Source of the DNA: Paracidovorax citrulli
Lineage (GTDB): Bacteria; Pseudomonadota; Gammaproteobacteria; Burkholderiales; Burkholderiaceae_C
DNA: 64,000 nt
Direction of reading: 5' to 3'
Assembly: GCF_900100305.1 (NCBI RefSeq)
Contig: NZ_FNEY01000009.1
Span: forward strand, 1-64,000
Shown here one piece after another: positions 1 through 7,068 of the stretch; position 1 is the first letter of the stretch, and every line of letters starts with the position of its first letter. The notes beneath the pieces were generated by a model. That model worked only from the letters and a program-made list of their open reading frames with translations, had not been told where the DNA came from and ran no database searches. A program made the translations under genes and the position numbers.

Positions 1-1
1 A

Positions 2-280
2 CGCCAGTGGGCCAGCGGCTTCGTGCATTGGTACAACTGCGAGCACCGCCACAGCGCGATCGGCTACGTCACGCCGACGCAGCGCCATGCCGGGCAGGAC
101 CAGGCCATCCTGCAGGCTCGCCATCACCTTTACACCCAGGCCCGACAGCGCAACCCCGCGCGCTGGTCGGGCAGCACCCGCAACTGGGCGCCGGTCCAAT
201 CGGTCACGCTCAACCCTGAGCGCGACGGCATCTCCAATGCCGCGGCGACCGCATCGAATACGCAGCCTCGGGCTGCTTGA
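2..280 (+). CDS. IS3-family transposase (OrfB), C-terminal end only
   Basis: This is the C-terminal end of a DDE integrase-type transposase; the reading frame is open at the window's left edge, so most of the gene lies outside. The peptide carries the signature of IS3-group OrfB C-termini: HWYN followed by HRHSAIGYVTP, then RHAGQD, and near the end the NPARWSG/TRNWAP block and a LNPER motif. The catalytic Glu helix region is the part visible; the first two Asp residues are off the edge. It stops right where the opposite-strand terminase gene becomes interrupted, so this looks like the right end of an insertion sequence sitting in a phage gene. The exact IS and its terminal repeat cannot be fixed from one end. 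Confidence 0.85.
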   Translation, partial: RQWASGFVHWYNCEHRHSAIGYVTPTQRHAGQDQAILQARHHLYTQARQRNPARWSGSTRNWAPVQSVTLNPERDGISNAAATASNTQPRAA

Positions 281-677
281 TCGACGCGACAACTACCTTG
301 ACATGCTCCGAGGCCACGAAGGCCTCCACCAGCTCGCGCGGGTCCGCCATGAGCATCTGGTTCAGGCGGCGCACCACGTCTTCGCCCTTCACCTCGGCGC
401 GCTCGATCACCACGGCCTTCGCCTCCCTCACATATTCCTGGACCTTGGCATCTCTCAACAGGCGTGCGCCTTGGGACGCGGCGGTGTTGGTGCTGTACCC
501 GGCCGAGACGGCGGCCTGGGTGGCGTTGAAGCCGTTGGCGACGAACTCACGCGCGAAGAGCCGGTGCCGGTCCTCGGTGGTGATCTGGGCTTTCTTGGGA
601 GCAGCCCCGGCCTTGGCGCTGCGCCTGGCGCTCTTGCCCTTCGCGGGCATGGGCTTCTTGGAGGTCGGTTTGGTCAT
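210..677 (-). pseudogene. Phage terminase small subunit, truncated by an IS element
   Basis: Small terminase subunits bind packaging sites on phage DNA and hand them to the large subunit. The N-terminal third is Lys/Ala-rich; residues about 34-80 match the Terminase_2 helix-turn-helix pattern (RHRLFAREFV, NGFNATQAAVSAGYS, then a LLRDAKVQEYVREA segment). Homology should end near base 285; the last 25 or so codons run antisense through the transposase gene, so the natural C-terminus is missing. It starts at an ATG preceded by a short AT-rich gap. No other packaging or head genes are in the window, so this is a remnant rather than an intact prophage. Confidence 0.75.
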
Positions 678-770
678 ATGCCGAAGCTGTCAGGCTTGGC
701 ACGACTGCAAAGGGCTGCGTAATAAAAAAGGCACCGGCACTTGATTGCGCGGAACCAAAAGGGATAGTTT

Positions 771-1934
771 CTAGCGTTTGGCTATTTTTTCCATCGCGTC
801 TAAGGCTTTTAATATTATTATTTGAGGCTCAACAGTATATGATGAAGTTTTATCTTCATTAACATCCGAAAAGAATACTCTCCGCGCGAGTTCCGATCTC
901 AAAGTGGTCCCTACCTCACCTTCAACACTCTTCAAGAAGGGCTCCAACACCGAAAAATCTAATGACGTCTTCCTTAGTTTATTTGCTTGAATACGATGTT
1001 TTCCCGATTCTCTAGCCAAGTATGCAGTTGGAACTGCCATTAACAAGGTCGCCAACAACCTCGTCAACGCAATCTTCCAATCAAGACCATCGAAACTCAA
1101 CTTATAAATAGTGGATATCAGCAAAACAACGGTGATGCCCATCAACCCTATGCAGAGCCATCTGAATAAATTAGCGGCTGACTCCTCGCGCTGAGCGCTG
1201 CCCAGATACCCGCCAGACAAAACTGTGGCACTCATCTGCCCAAGCATATCAATTGCTTGCTTCTGATAGCCTTCGAACTCTTCTGAACGTGAGCGAATGT
1301 TTTCATAGAAATTATTTATATCAACATTCATTGCAGCCAACTGAACACCAAGCTCTTTCCTCGCTTCGCTCCCCAGATTCTTAGTCACCTCATCTATCGT
1401 CTCCGCTGACTTGCTACCGAACTCGCTTAAAGCAGCTATCCGAGCTTCCGCAGCAGCCAGCTTCTGCCCCATAGATTCAGCGGCGCCTGAGAGAGCGGCA
1501 TATTTTGCCCGAAGTTCAGAGGCTTCAATCTGATTTTGCCTACTATTTAACTTCTTTGCCTCCTTCTCTGCATCATCCGCGTTACTTGCCAACCTATCAT
1601 TTAGTAATGCTGCATTTTCACCTAAGCGATCGATAAGCTGCACCTCATCAATGTCAAGAAGTATTTTATTTACAAAACCGTCCAACAAATGACGAATAGA
1701 AGCCAGTATTTCAAAAGAAATTTTTGCGTACCGTACATAATCATCATCCAGCCGAATCAATTCGGCCAACCTCTTCAACGAGTCAAGTATTTTTTTAATT
1801 TCCAGATCGACCGCACCTGTCAATCGAAATTTTGGATTTTCAGCCAATCTCTGTAGATCTGCCTCTAGCGCATTAATAATGGGCCTAATTTCTTTCAAAA
1901 GAAATAAGCGCTTATTTTTATGACTGAAATCCAT
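771..1934 (-). CDS. Hypothetical coiled-coil protein with two membrane helices
   Basis: I do not recognise a family. The 387-residue protein is clearly lower in GC than its surroundings. Residues about 1-130 are helical and charged; about 130-230 is an Ala/Glu/Lys-rich coiled coil. Two adjacent hydrophobic helices follow at roughly 257-277 (LCIGLMGITVVLLIST) and 288-307 (LLATLLMAVPTAYLA), separated by a short loop, and about 80 residues then return to the soluble side. This hairpin-in-membrane layout with a long coiled coil outside is seen in various accessory-region proteins of unknown role. It lies last in a minus-strand run of orphan genes between phage relics. No RNA, nuclease or ATPase motif is visible. 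Confidence 0.6.
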   Translation of the reverse strand: MDFSHKNKRLFLLKEIRPIINALEADLQRLAENPKFRLTGAVDLEIKKILDSLKRLAELIRLDDDYVRYAKISFEILASIRHLLDGFVNKILLDIDEVQLIDRLGENAALLNDRLASNADDAEKEAKKLNSRQNQIEASELRAKYAALSGAAESMGQKLAAAEARIAALSEFGSKSAETIDEVTKNLGSEARKELGVQLAAMNVDINNFYENIRSRSEEFEGYQKQAIDMLGQMSATVLSGGYLGSAQREESAANLFRWLCIGLMGITVVLLISTIYKLSFDGLDWKIALTRLLATLLMAVPTAYLARESGKHRIQANKLRKTSLDFSVLEPFLKSVEGEVGTTLRSELARRVFFSDVNEDKTSSYTVEPQIIILKALDAMEKIAKR

Positions 1935-1968
1935 AGCTCCTCCATTTTAACAAGAGACAAATTATCAC

Positions 1969-2309
1969 TCAGGCGATCCCGCCGGAGCCAGACATTAAAC
2001 GATAACGCAGTACCGCCTTGCGTCCCGGCAACTCGGCCATCTCAGCCAGGATGAAACCCTGCCCCGTCAGGTACTGCAGAGCCCAATCCACTCTCCCTTT
2101 GACCGGCCCAGGGCCAGCACCAGTTCGGAGTGGAAGAACCAGCGCAGGGGATGCAGGCGCAGGAAGCGCAGCAGCACGTCCGTCCCACTGCCCGGGCGGA
2201 TCACGCCGGCCGGCCGAGGGTTCGCGTGCTGCGGGCGCGGGGGCTCCTGGCGCGCACCAATCTGAGCCGCCAACCAATCCATGGGGTCGCTCACTGTGGT
2301 CGTCTCCAT
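1969..2309 (-). pseudogene. Small phage-type protein (winged-helix-like), frameshifted
   Basis: Two overlapping frames give one sensible protein. The ATG at 2309 opens METTTVSDPMDWLAAQIG and continues to SELVLALGRSKGE near base 2092; there the frame runs into a stop at 2067. Resuming in the next frame gives VDWALQYLTGQGFI and a basic/hydrophobic tail ending at 1969. A single missing base in the AAAGGGAGAG stretch (about 2090-2100) explains the break. The segment with FFHSELVLALGRS and VDWALQYLTGQGFI has the spacing of a small winged helix-turn-helix. Its start overlaps the upstream gene's stop as TGATG, so the pair was translationally coupled. The function is unknown; the frameshift may be real decay or a sequence error. 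Confidence 0.5.
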
Positions 2310-2592
2310 CAGGCGTTCTGCTTCAGCGCCTTCAGCGCCGCGCGGTAGTGGTCGCGGATGCCGCGCAGCTCGTCGTGCGTCCATTTGCGAACGCCGTTGT
2401 TCTGCTCAAGCGCCTGCACACGCTCTTCCCCGATGCGCGCCACCACGCAGGCCCTGAAAGCGGCGTAGGTCGTGCCGCCCGGGAGGTTGCAGTTCTTTCG
2501 CTGAGCGAAGCAGTTGTCCTCGTGGAAGCGAAGGTGCCCGGCAGCGCTGCGGCTGCGGAATGGCCTGCGTCAACCAATCCGCCGGGTTTCAT
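2309..2592 (-). pseudogene. Small phage-type orphan gene with disrupted N-terminal frame
   Basis: The ATG at 2592 overlaps the stop of the upstream gene as ATGA. Dropping one base just after the start gives MKPADWLTQAIPQPQ. From about base 2550 a different frame is open to a stop at 2309 and gives a peptide with HEDNCFAQRKNCNLPGG, then RIGEERVQALEQNNG and KWTHDELRGIRDHYR. None of the three frames is open across the whole interval, so at least two small indels separate the original reading frame from what is present. The Cys/His spacing could suggest a metal site but this is weak. The tight overlaps on both sides argue that it was a real gene in a phage operon. Confidence 0.35.
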
Positions 2593-2867
2593 CGGCTCGA
2601 ACGGCTTCCCGCCTGTTCGATCCAGACAGTTACGAGTCGCCTAGATAAATCGTCCACTCCTTCGGTGGTGAGCCAAAGTCGGAGCGCGGTCTCACCGTCC
2701 TGTTTGTGGCTCTTGGCCCAGGCAGCGACTTCATGCAGCGAATGGAACTTTAATGGCAAACGGCCTTGAGCAACTGCCGCCGGCACATCTGGAAAGAAAA
2801 ACTTGAACCAATTCCCTCCCTCCTTCTGTTCGCCTGTTTCGGCTTCTGTTTCATTCTTCTGCGTCAT
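2589..2867 (-). CDS. Hypothetical 92-residue acidic protein of phage remnant
   Basis: No family is recognised. The N-terminus is rich in Glu/Lys (about residues 1-17), followed by an aromatic patch (NWFKFFFPDVP) and a compact C-terminal part containing HEVAAWAKSH and LRLWLTTEGVDDL. Its stop codon overlaps the next gene's start (ATGA at 2589-2592) and it begins 12 bases after the membrane-protein gene upstream, so it sits in the middle of a minus-strand operon of orphan genes. Base composition is intermediate. Intact and probably expressible. Confidence 0.5.
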   Translation of the reverse strand: MTQKNETEAETGEQKEGGNWFKFFFPDVPAAVAQGRLPLKFHSLHEVAAWAKSHKQDGETALRLWLTTEGVDDLSRRLVTVWIEQAGSRSSR

Positions 2868-2879
2868 TCTTCTCCTCCA

Positions 2880-3575
2880 TTAGAAAGGAGTCCGATCCAG
2901 CTCTTCCAAGGATGGACGAGTTGCGGACGATTTTGAAGCCTCATCCAACTGAATGCTTGCGGCCAAAAGCAATTCAGCCGCTTCGCGCACTTGCCTATAC
3001 CACGCGTCCAACCAGACTTGACGGGCGTGGACGGCAGCATAACCGAAAGTCTTCGCTTCCCACGAATCCGTCAAATCCGTCCTCAACTTCGAAATAATGT
3101 CATATGCTCGAGCGATGCGATGCGCACATTGATTAGGAAGAGGCAAAATCGCCACAAGTTCCTCATGTGATGGTTTGTATAGCACACGGCTAAAAAGTTG
3201 AACCAGTCTTACGAATTCATGGTCTTGATGATCTTTGTTCTCTATTGACGCATCCTCGAAACCATACAGGGTTTCGGCTGACTCAAGATCTCTTCCTGTC
3301 TTCAGCAATTGCACTGACATTCCTGAAGCATAAAGCTGCGCTCGCTCGAGAGCCTCTTTATGACTTCGCCGTGTTTGCATTTGCGACAACCACAATGCAA
3401 TCACTGCTGCTGCGCAAGTTCCAATTGCCGAAAAGGCTGCAATGATGCGATCGAGATTGTTGGGCGCCGCAGACTTCCAAGCCCAATCGCTATAAATAAA
3501 CAAAAATAAAACCCCAGCCATAGCAGCAGCTACAGCTATAAAAATCAGCGTTGAGCCTCTAGCTTTTATAACCAT
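2880..3575 (-). CDS. Hypothetical membrane protein with two N-terminal helices
   Basis: I place the start at the ATG at 3575 because it is preceded by GAGGGACCGCC; an in-frame ATG at 3611 has no ribosome site. The 231-residue product opens with a hydrophobic helix (about 8-28, LIFIAVAAAMAGVLFLFIY) and a second at about 45-64 (IIAAFSAIGTCAAAVIALWL), followed by a mostly helical soluble region of about 160 residues containing QMQTRRSHKEALERAQLY. The two-helix plus basic/helical tail layout is common among phage or genomic-island membrane proteins of unknown role. GC content is lower than in the core genes, consistent with transfer. It is divergent from the methyltransferase relic starting at 3644. 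Confidence 0.5.
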   Translation of the reverse strand: MVIKARGSTLIFIAVAAAMAGVLFLFIYSDWAWKSAAPNNLDRIIAAFSAIGTCAAAVIALWLSQMQTRRSHKEALERAQLYASGMSVQLLKTGRDLESAETLYGFEDASIENKDHQDHEFVRLVQLFSRVLYKPSHEELVAILPLPNQCAHRIARAYDIISKLRTDLTDSWEAKTFGYAAVHARQVWLDAWYRQVREAAELLLAASIQLDEASKSSATRPSLEELDRTPF

Positions 3576-3643
3576 GGCGGTCCCTCGAACAAAACATGGC
3601 GAATTATCCATGCAAAGCGAGCGGCATTATTTATTTTCTTCCA

Positions 3644-4298
3644 ATGAGCGCCTACTACAACGAGATCGACCCGTATCCGGCCCAGTGCTGCGCAACCTCA
3701 TCGCTGCCGGGCACATCGCGTCCGGAGTGGTGGACGAAAGGAGCACCGAGGATGTTCACCCCGACGATCTGCGCGGATTCGCGCAGTGCCATTTCTTCGC
3801 CGGCATTGGGGTCTGGTCCCTGGCCCTGCGCCGCGCCAGCTGGCCAGACGACCGACCTGTTTGGACCGGTTCTGTCCTTACCAACCTTTGAGCGCGGCAG
3901 GCGCGGGAACTGGGTTTGCTGACGAGCGGCACCTTTGGCCGGACTTCCACCACCTCATCGCGGAGCGCCGACCTCCAGCGGTCCTTGGAGAGCAGGTTGC
4001 AAGCCGCGACGCAGACCCTTGGATCGACCTTGTACAGGATGACCTGGAAGGCCTGGGATACCGGGTCGGAGCGGTCCCGTTCCCGGCTGCGGGCGTCGGT
4101 GCTCCGCATATCCGAGACAGGCTTTACTGGTGCGCCGTGGCCGATGCCCAGCGCGAGCGGATTCGAAGCAAAGGACGTGGAGCGCCTGCAGCAGCGGCGC
4201 GAGGAATGCAAAGCGCGCACGGGCAACGGGAATGGCTTCGGCCTGGCGCTGGGGCAAGCAGTGCCGCTTTGGCTGACGGGCTGGCCGACACCGCAGGC
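3644..4298 (+). pseudogene. Phage C5-cytosine DNA methyltransferase relic (Dcm type)
   Basis: Reading across frames reconstructs a phage Dcm-type enzyme: MSAYYNEIDPYPAQ, then (after a missing base near 3687) LRNLIAAGHIA and FAQCHFFAGIGVWSLALRRA (AdoMet-binding motif I), then (after a second missing base near 3872) the catalytic region and GFADERHLWP, GEQVAS and VGAPHIRDRLYW. The catalytic PCQ is here PYQ (TAC at 3879-3881 in place of a Cys codon), so methyl transfer would be abolished even without the frameshifts. The target-recognition and C-terminal motifs are gone: at about 4295-4300 the frame passes straight into integrase sequence. It is therefore dead. A second reading frame over 3916-4300 is also open; see the separate entry. 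Confidence 0.75.
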
Positions 4299-5387
4299 AA
4301 GCACGCGGCGCGGCTGCGCGCCACCATCGTGGAGGAGATCAACCAGGGCAAGTTTCGCTTCGCCGAGCACTTCCCCGACTACAAGAACCTGGCGGTCGCG
4401 CAGCCCGCTACGGACGAGGAATCCCGCCTCTTCCAGGACTGGGCGAAGGTATGGGGCCGGCTGTCGGCCCGTGGGCTGGAGCACTCCTCGCACCTCGTCT
4501 ACCTCCGCCACCTGGCCGCCTACTGGCTCCCGGTGTTCGGCCACCTGCCGCCGGAGCGCATCACGCACGTCATGGTGCTCGAGCGTCTGGCCGACCTGTC
4601 AGCACCCCGCCTGGACGAGAAGACGGGCAAAAAGCGCCGCGCGTTGGCGCGCAAGACGCAGAACAACATCTTGATCCCGCTGCGGGGGGTGTTCGAGCTG
4701 ATCTGCAAGGCCCGCAGCGATGTGCTGAATCCAACCGACGGGATCGACAACCAGAAGGTGCAGAAGGCCATGCCCGGCCCCTTCTCTCCCAACGAGGTGG
4801 AGGCGATCCTGCGCGCGCTGGAAGAGCAAGCCGGAAGCGCATGGGCCAACTACTTCGAGTTCTCTTTTTTCGCCGGCTTCCGTGCAAGCGAGCAGATCGC
4901 ACTCCTCTGGGAGGATGTGGACCATCGCAGCCGGACGGCGCCGGTGTGGCGCACCAGGGTGCTGACCAAGGACAAGGACCGCACCAAGACCAATGTCGAG
5001 CGGCAGGTGGAGCTGAACGATCGGGCCTACAACGCCATCCGGCGCCAGCGTGCCCGCACCGAGGCCACGGGCCGGGAGGTGTTCTGGAACCCTAACACCG
5101 GCAAGCCCTTCGTTGATGAGCAGTCGCAGCGCCGAGTATGGCGCGCCGCCCTCCGGAAGGCGGGGGTGCGATACCGCGCGCCGAAGGAGTGTCGCGACAC
5201 CAGCGTGACGCTCGCGCTGATGGCCGGGGCGAACCCGATGTGGGTGGCCCTGCAGCATGGCCACAGCGTGCAGGTGATGATGCGGGACTATGCCAAGTGG
5301 ATCCCGTCGGCCGACCGCGGGGCGAATCGCGCCGCCGTGAACGCTGCGATTTCTGGCCCGGCGCAAGACCAGAAAAAGGCGATTTAG
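3786..5387 (+). CDS. Tyrosine-type phage integrase, fused to methyltransferase remnant
   Basis: This is a site-specific recombinase of the phage integrase family. The first 170 codons are methyltransferase remnant; integrase homology starts near base 4300 with KHAARLRATIVEEI and FAEHFPDYKNL, the end of an arm-type DNA-binding domain. A core-binding domain follows, then the catalytic domain: GFRASEQIALLWEDVD (first Arg), KECRDTSVTLALMAG (second Arg, with Lys where many have His), LQHGHS (His) and MMRDYAKWI (nucleophile Tyr near the C-terminus). The extreme N-terminus of a normal integrase is missing and the only start (GTG 3786) is inside the dead methyltransferase, so activity is doubtful. 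It points at tRNA-Ser, the likely attachment region. Confidence 0.8.
   Translation: MPFLRRHWGLVPGPAPRQLARRPTCLDRFCPYQPLSAAGAGTGFADERHLWPDFHHLIAERRPPAVLGEQVASRDADPWIDLVQDDLEGLGYRVGAVPFPAAGVGAPHIRDRLYWCAVADAQRERIRSKGRGAPAAAARGMQSAHGQREWLRPGAGASSAALADGLADTAGKHAARLRATIVEEINQGKFRFAEHFPDYKNLAVAQPATDEESRLFQDWAKVWGRLSARGLEHSSHLVYLRHLAAYWLPVFGHLPPERITHVMVLERLADLSAPRLDEKTGKKRRALARKTQNNILIPLRGVFELICKARSDVLNPTDGIDNQKVQKAMPGPFSPNEVEAILRALEEQAGSAWANYFEFSFFAGFRASEQIALLWEDVDHRSRTAPVWRTRVLTKDKDRTKTNVERQVELNDRAYNAIRRQRARTEATGREVFWNPNTGKPFVDEQSQRRVWRAALRKAGVRYRAPKECRDTSVTLALMAGANPMWVALQHGHSVQVMMRDYAKWIPSADRGANRAAVNAAISGPAQDQKKAI
3916..4300 (+). other. Second open frame overprinting the methyltransferase relic
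   Basis: In the frame one base off the methyltransferase, a TTG at 3916 opens a continuous frame giving LTSGTFGRTSTTSS, SLESRLQAATQTLGSTLYRM, TWKAW, SRLRASVLRIS and LAGWPTP-like LTGWPTPQAS. From memory, peptides with GSTLY.LTWK, LRAS.RRTS and repeated GWPTP blocks are frequent among phage 'DNA methyltransferase-like' hypothetical proteins, and here they arise from the same bases that encode the Dcm peptide in the other frame. That may be a real overprinted gene or simply repeated mis-annotation of a conserved shadow frame. No ribosome site decides it. Confidence 0.3.
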
Positions 5388-5429
5388 GGATGGATTAGGG
5401 ATGGACTCCCAAGGCCGTGAGCCAGATGC

Positions 5430-5464
5430 AAAAAACCCCTAAGAGAATCAATCACTTAGGGGTT
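5430..5464 (-). terminator. Intrinsic terminator downstream of tRNA-Ser
   Basis: A perfect 10-bp inverted repeat (AACCCCTAAG at 5434-5443 and CTTAGGGGTT at 5455-5464) with an 11-base loop is followed, reading the minus strand, by a run of six T. It lies 7 bases past the tRNA-Ser 3' end and would end the lysC/tRNA transcript. On the plus strand it also lies 46 bases after the integrase stop. Confidence 0.85.
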
Positions 5465-5471
5465 CATGCTT

Positions 5472-5564
5472 TGGCGGAAACGGAGGGATTCGAACCCTCG
5501 ATGAGGCTCTACACCCCATACTCCCTTAGCAGGGGAGCACCTTCGGCCACTCGGTCACGTTTCC
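5472..5564 (-). tRNA. tRNA-Ser (anticodon GCU)
   Basis: The minus strand folds as a class II tRNA with a long variable arm. The acceptor stem pairs GGAAACG with CGTTTCC, the encoded 3' end is GCCA, the T-arm contains GGTTCGAATCC, and the anticodon loop reads CTGCTAA with anticodon GCT (complement at 5528-5530), flanked by a five-pair stem CTCCC/GGGAG. Length is 93 including CCA. It follows lysC by 42 bases on the same strand. An integrase pointing at its 3' end suggests that it served as a phage attachment site. Confidence 0.95.
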
Positions 5565-5606
5565 AATCCCACTATTCTAACCCAAAATTTGCGCGCTTTT
5601 GGGCGT

Positions 5607-6878
5607 TCAGGCAGCGGAGGGCTGGTCGAGTTCGAAAGCCTTATGCAGCGTGCGCACGGCCAGCTCGACGTACTTCTCGTCGATGACCACGGAGGTCTTG
5701 ATCTCGGACGTGGAGATCATCTGGATGTTGATGCCCTCCTCGCTCAGCACGCGGAACATTTTGGAGGCGACGCCCACGTGGCTGCGCATGCCGATGCCGA
5801 CGATGCTCACCTTGCAGATCTTGGCGTCGCCGACGACTTCCTGCGCGCCCAGGGCGGGCACGACCTTTTCCTTGAGCAGATCGACGGTGCGCGCGAAGTC
5901 GTTGCGGTTCACCGTGAAGCTGAAGTCGGTCTTGCCGTCCTTGCTGAGGTTCTGGATGATGACGTCCACCTCGATGTTGGCGTCGGCCACGGCGCCCAGG
6001 ATCTGGTAGGCGATGCCGGGCTTGTCGGGCACGCCCAGCACGGAGATCTTGGCCTCGTCGCGGTTGAAAGCGATGCCGGATACGACGGCTTGTTCCATTT
6101 TTTCGTCTTCCTCAAAAGTGATGAGCGTGCCGGAGCGGGCCTCTTCCTCGATGTCGATGTCCCAGGGCGTGAAGCTGGAGAGCACGCGCAGCGGCACCTT
6201 GTACTTGCCGGCGAACTCCACGGAGCGGATCTGCAGCACCTTGCTGCCGAGGCTGGCCATCTCGAGCATTTCCTCGAAGCTCACGGTGTGCAGGCGGCGT
6301 GCTTCGGCGACCACGCGCGGGTCGGTGGTGTACACGCCGTCCACGTCGGTGTAGATCAGGCATTCGGCAGCCTTCATGGCCGCCGCCACGGCCACGGCCG
6401 AGGTGTCGGAGCCGCCACGGCCCAGCGTGGTGATGTGGCCGTGCTCGTCGATGCCCTGAAAGCCGGTGACGATCACCACTTTGCCGGCAGCGAGGTCGGC
6501 ACGCACGCGCTGGTCGTCGATGGATTCGATGCGGGCCTTGGTGTAGGAGCTGTCGGTGCGGATGGGCACCTGCCAGCCGGCGTAGCTCACCGACTCCATG
6601 CCTTCGGCCTGCAGCGCGATGGCCAGCAGGGCGGAAGAAGCCTGTTCGCCGGTGGCGGCGAGCATGTCGAGTTCGCGGTGGTAGGCGGAGGAGGCGCGCG
6701 AGGGAGCGAGGTCCTTGGCCAGGCCGAGCAGGCGGTTGGTCTCGCCGCTCATGGCGCTGGGCACCACCACCATCTGGTGGCCCGCCCGTGCCCACTTGGC
6801 GACGCGCTTGGCGACATTGCGGATGCGCTCCGTGGAGCCCATCGATGTGCCGCCGTATTTGTGAACGATCAATGCCAT
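5607..6878 (-). CDS. lysC: Aspartate kinase
   Basis: Aspartokinase phosphorylates L-aspartate as the first step to lysine, methionine, threonine and diaminopimelate; cytoplasmic. The 423-residue protein starts [12 protein letters not shown] (KYGGTS kinase motif at 7-12) and keeps the [12 protein letters not shown] and [22 protein letters not shown] nucleotide/substrate motifs. Two ACT domains occupy about residues 265-420 ([18 protein letters not shown] and [18 protein letters not shown]), as in lysine/threonine-inhibited class enzymes. I reject 18 extra in-frame codons upstream because they are low-quality and the family starts at MALIV. Monocistronic or cotranscribed with tRNA-Ser downstream. 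No lysine riboswitch is evident in the 190-base leader. Confidence 0.97.
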   Translation of the reverse strand: MALIVHKYGGTSMGSTERIRNVAKRVAKWARAGHQMVVVPSAMSGETNRLLGLAKDLAPSRASSAYHRELDMLAATGEQASSALLAIALQAEGMESVSYAGWQVPIRTDSSYTKARIESIDDQRVRADLAAGKVVIVTGFQGIDEHGHITTLGRGGSDTSAVAVAAAMKAAECLIYTDVDGVYTTDPRVVAEARRLHTVSFEEMLEMASLGSKVLQIRSVEFAGKYKVPLRVLSSFTPWDIDIEEEARSGTLITFEEDEKMEQAVVSGIAFNRDEAKISVLGVPDKPGIAYQILGAVADANIEVDVIIQNLSKDGKTDFSFTVNRNDFARTVDLLKEKVVPALGAQEVVGDAKICKVSIVGIGMRSHVGVASKMFRVLSEEGINIQMISTSEIKTSVVIDEKYVELAVRTLHKAFELDQPSAA

Positions 6879-7068
6879 TGGATATCCGGGATGACGGTAC
6901 GAAGGCCGCGGCGCGAAAGGAGGGAAAGACACAGGAGCGGACCTGCGGGATGGAAGGCCCCCTGCGCCTCACAGGCCCCGGGACCTCGTAGGCACCCTAT
7001 GCTCTGTGGCTGAGGTGTTTTGGCGCGCCGCCGTGTTTCGTGCGAATGAGAGAGAAGACCAAAACCCG

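Noticed and set aside
5599-6990. Long plus-strand frame antisense to lysC
   Set aside because: It is a GC-driven shadow of the aspartate kinase gene with no recognisable motif and a His/Val/Gly-biased composition; lysC on the other strand is unambiguous.
7020-7068. Possible small gene or lysine riboswitch between tilS and lysC
   Set aside because: No start/ribosome-site combination and no conserved riboswitch boxes; just a short spacer.
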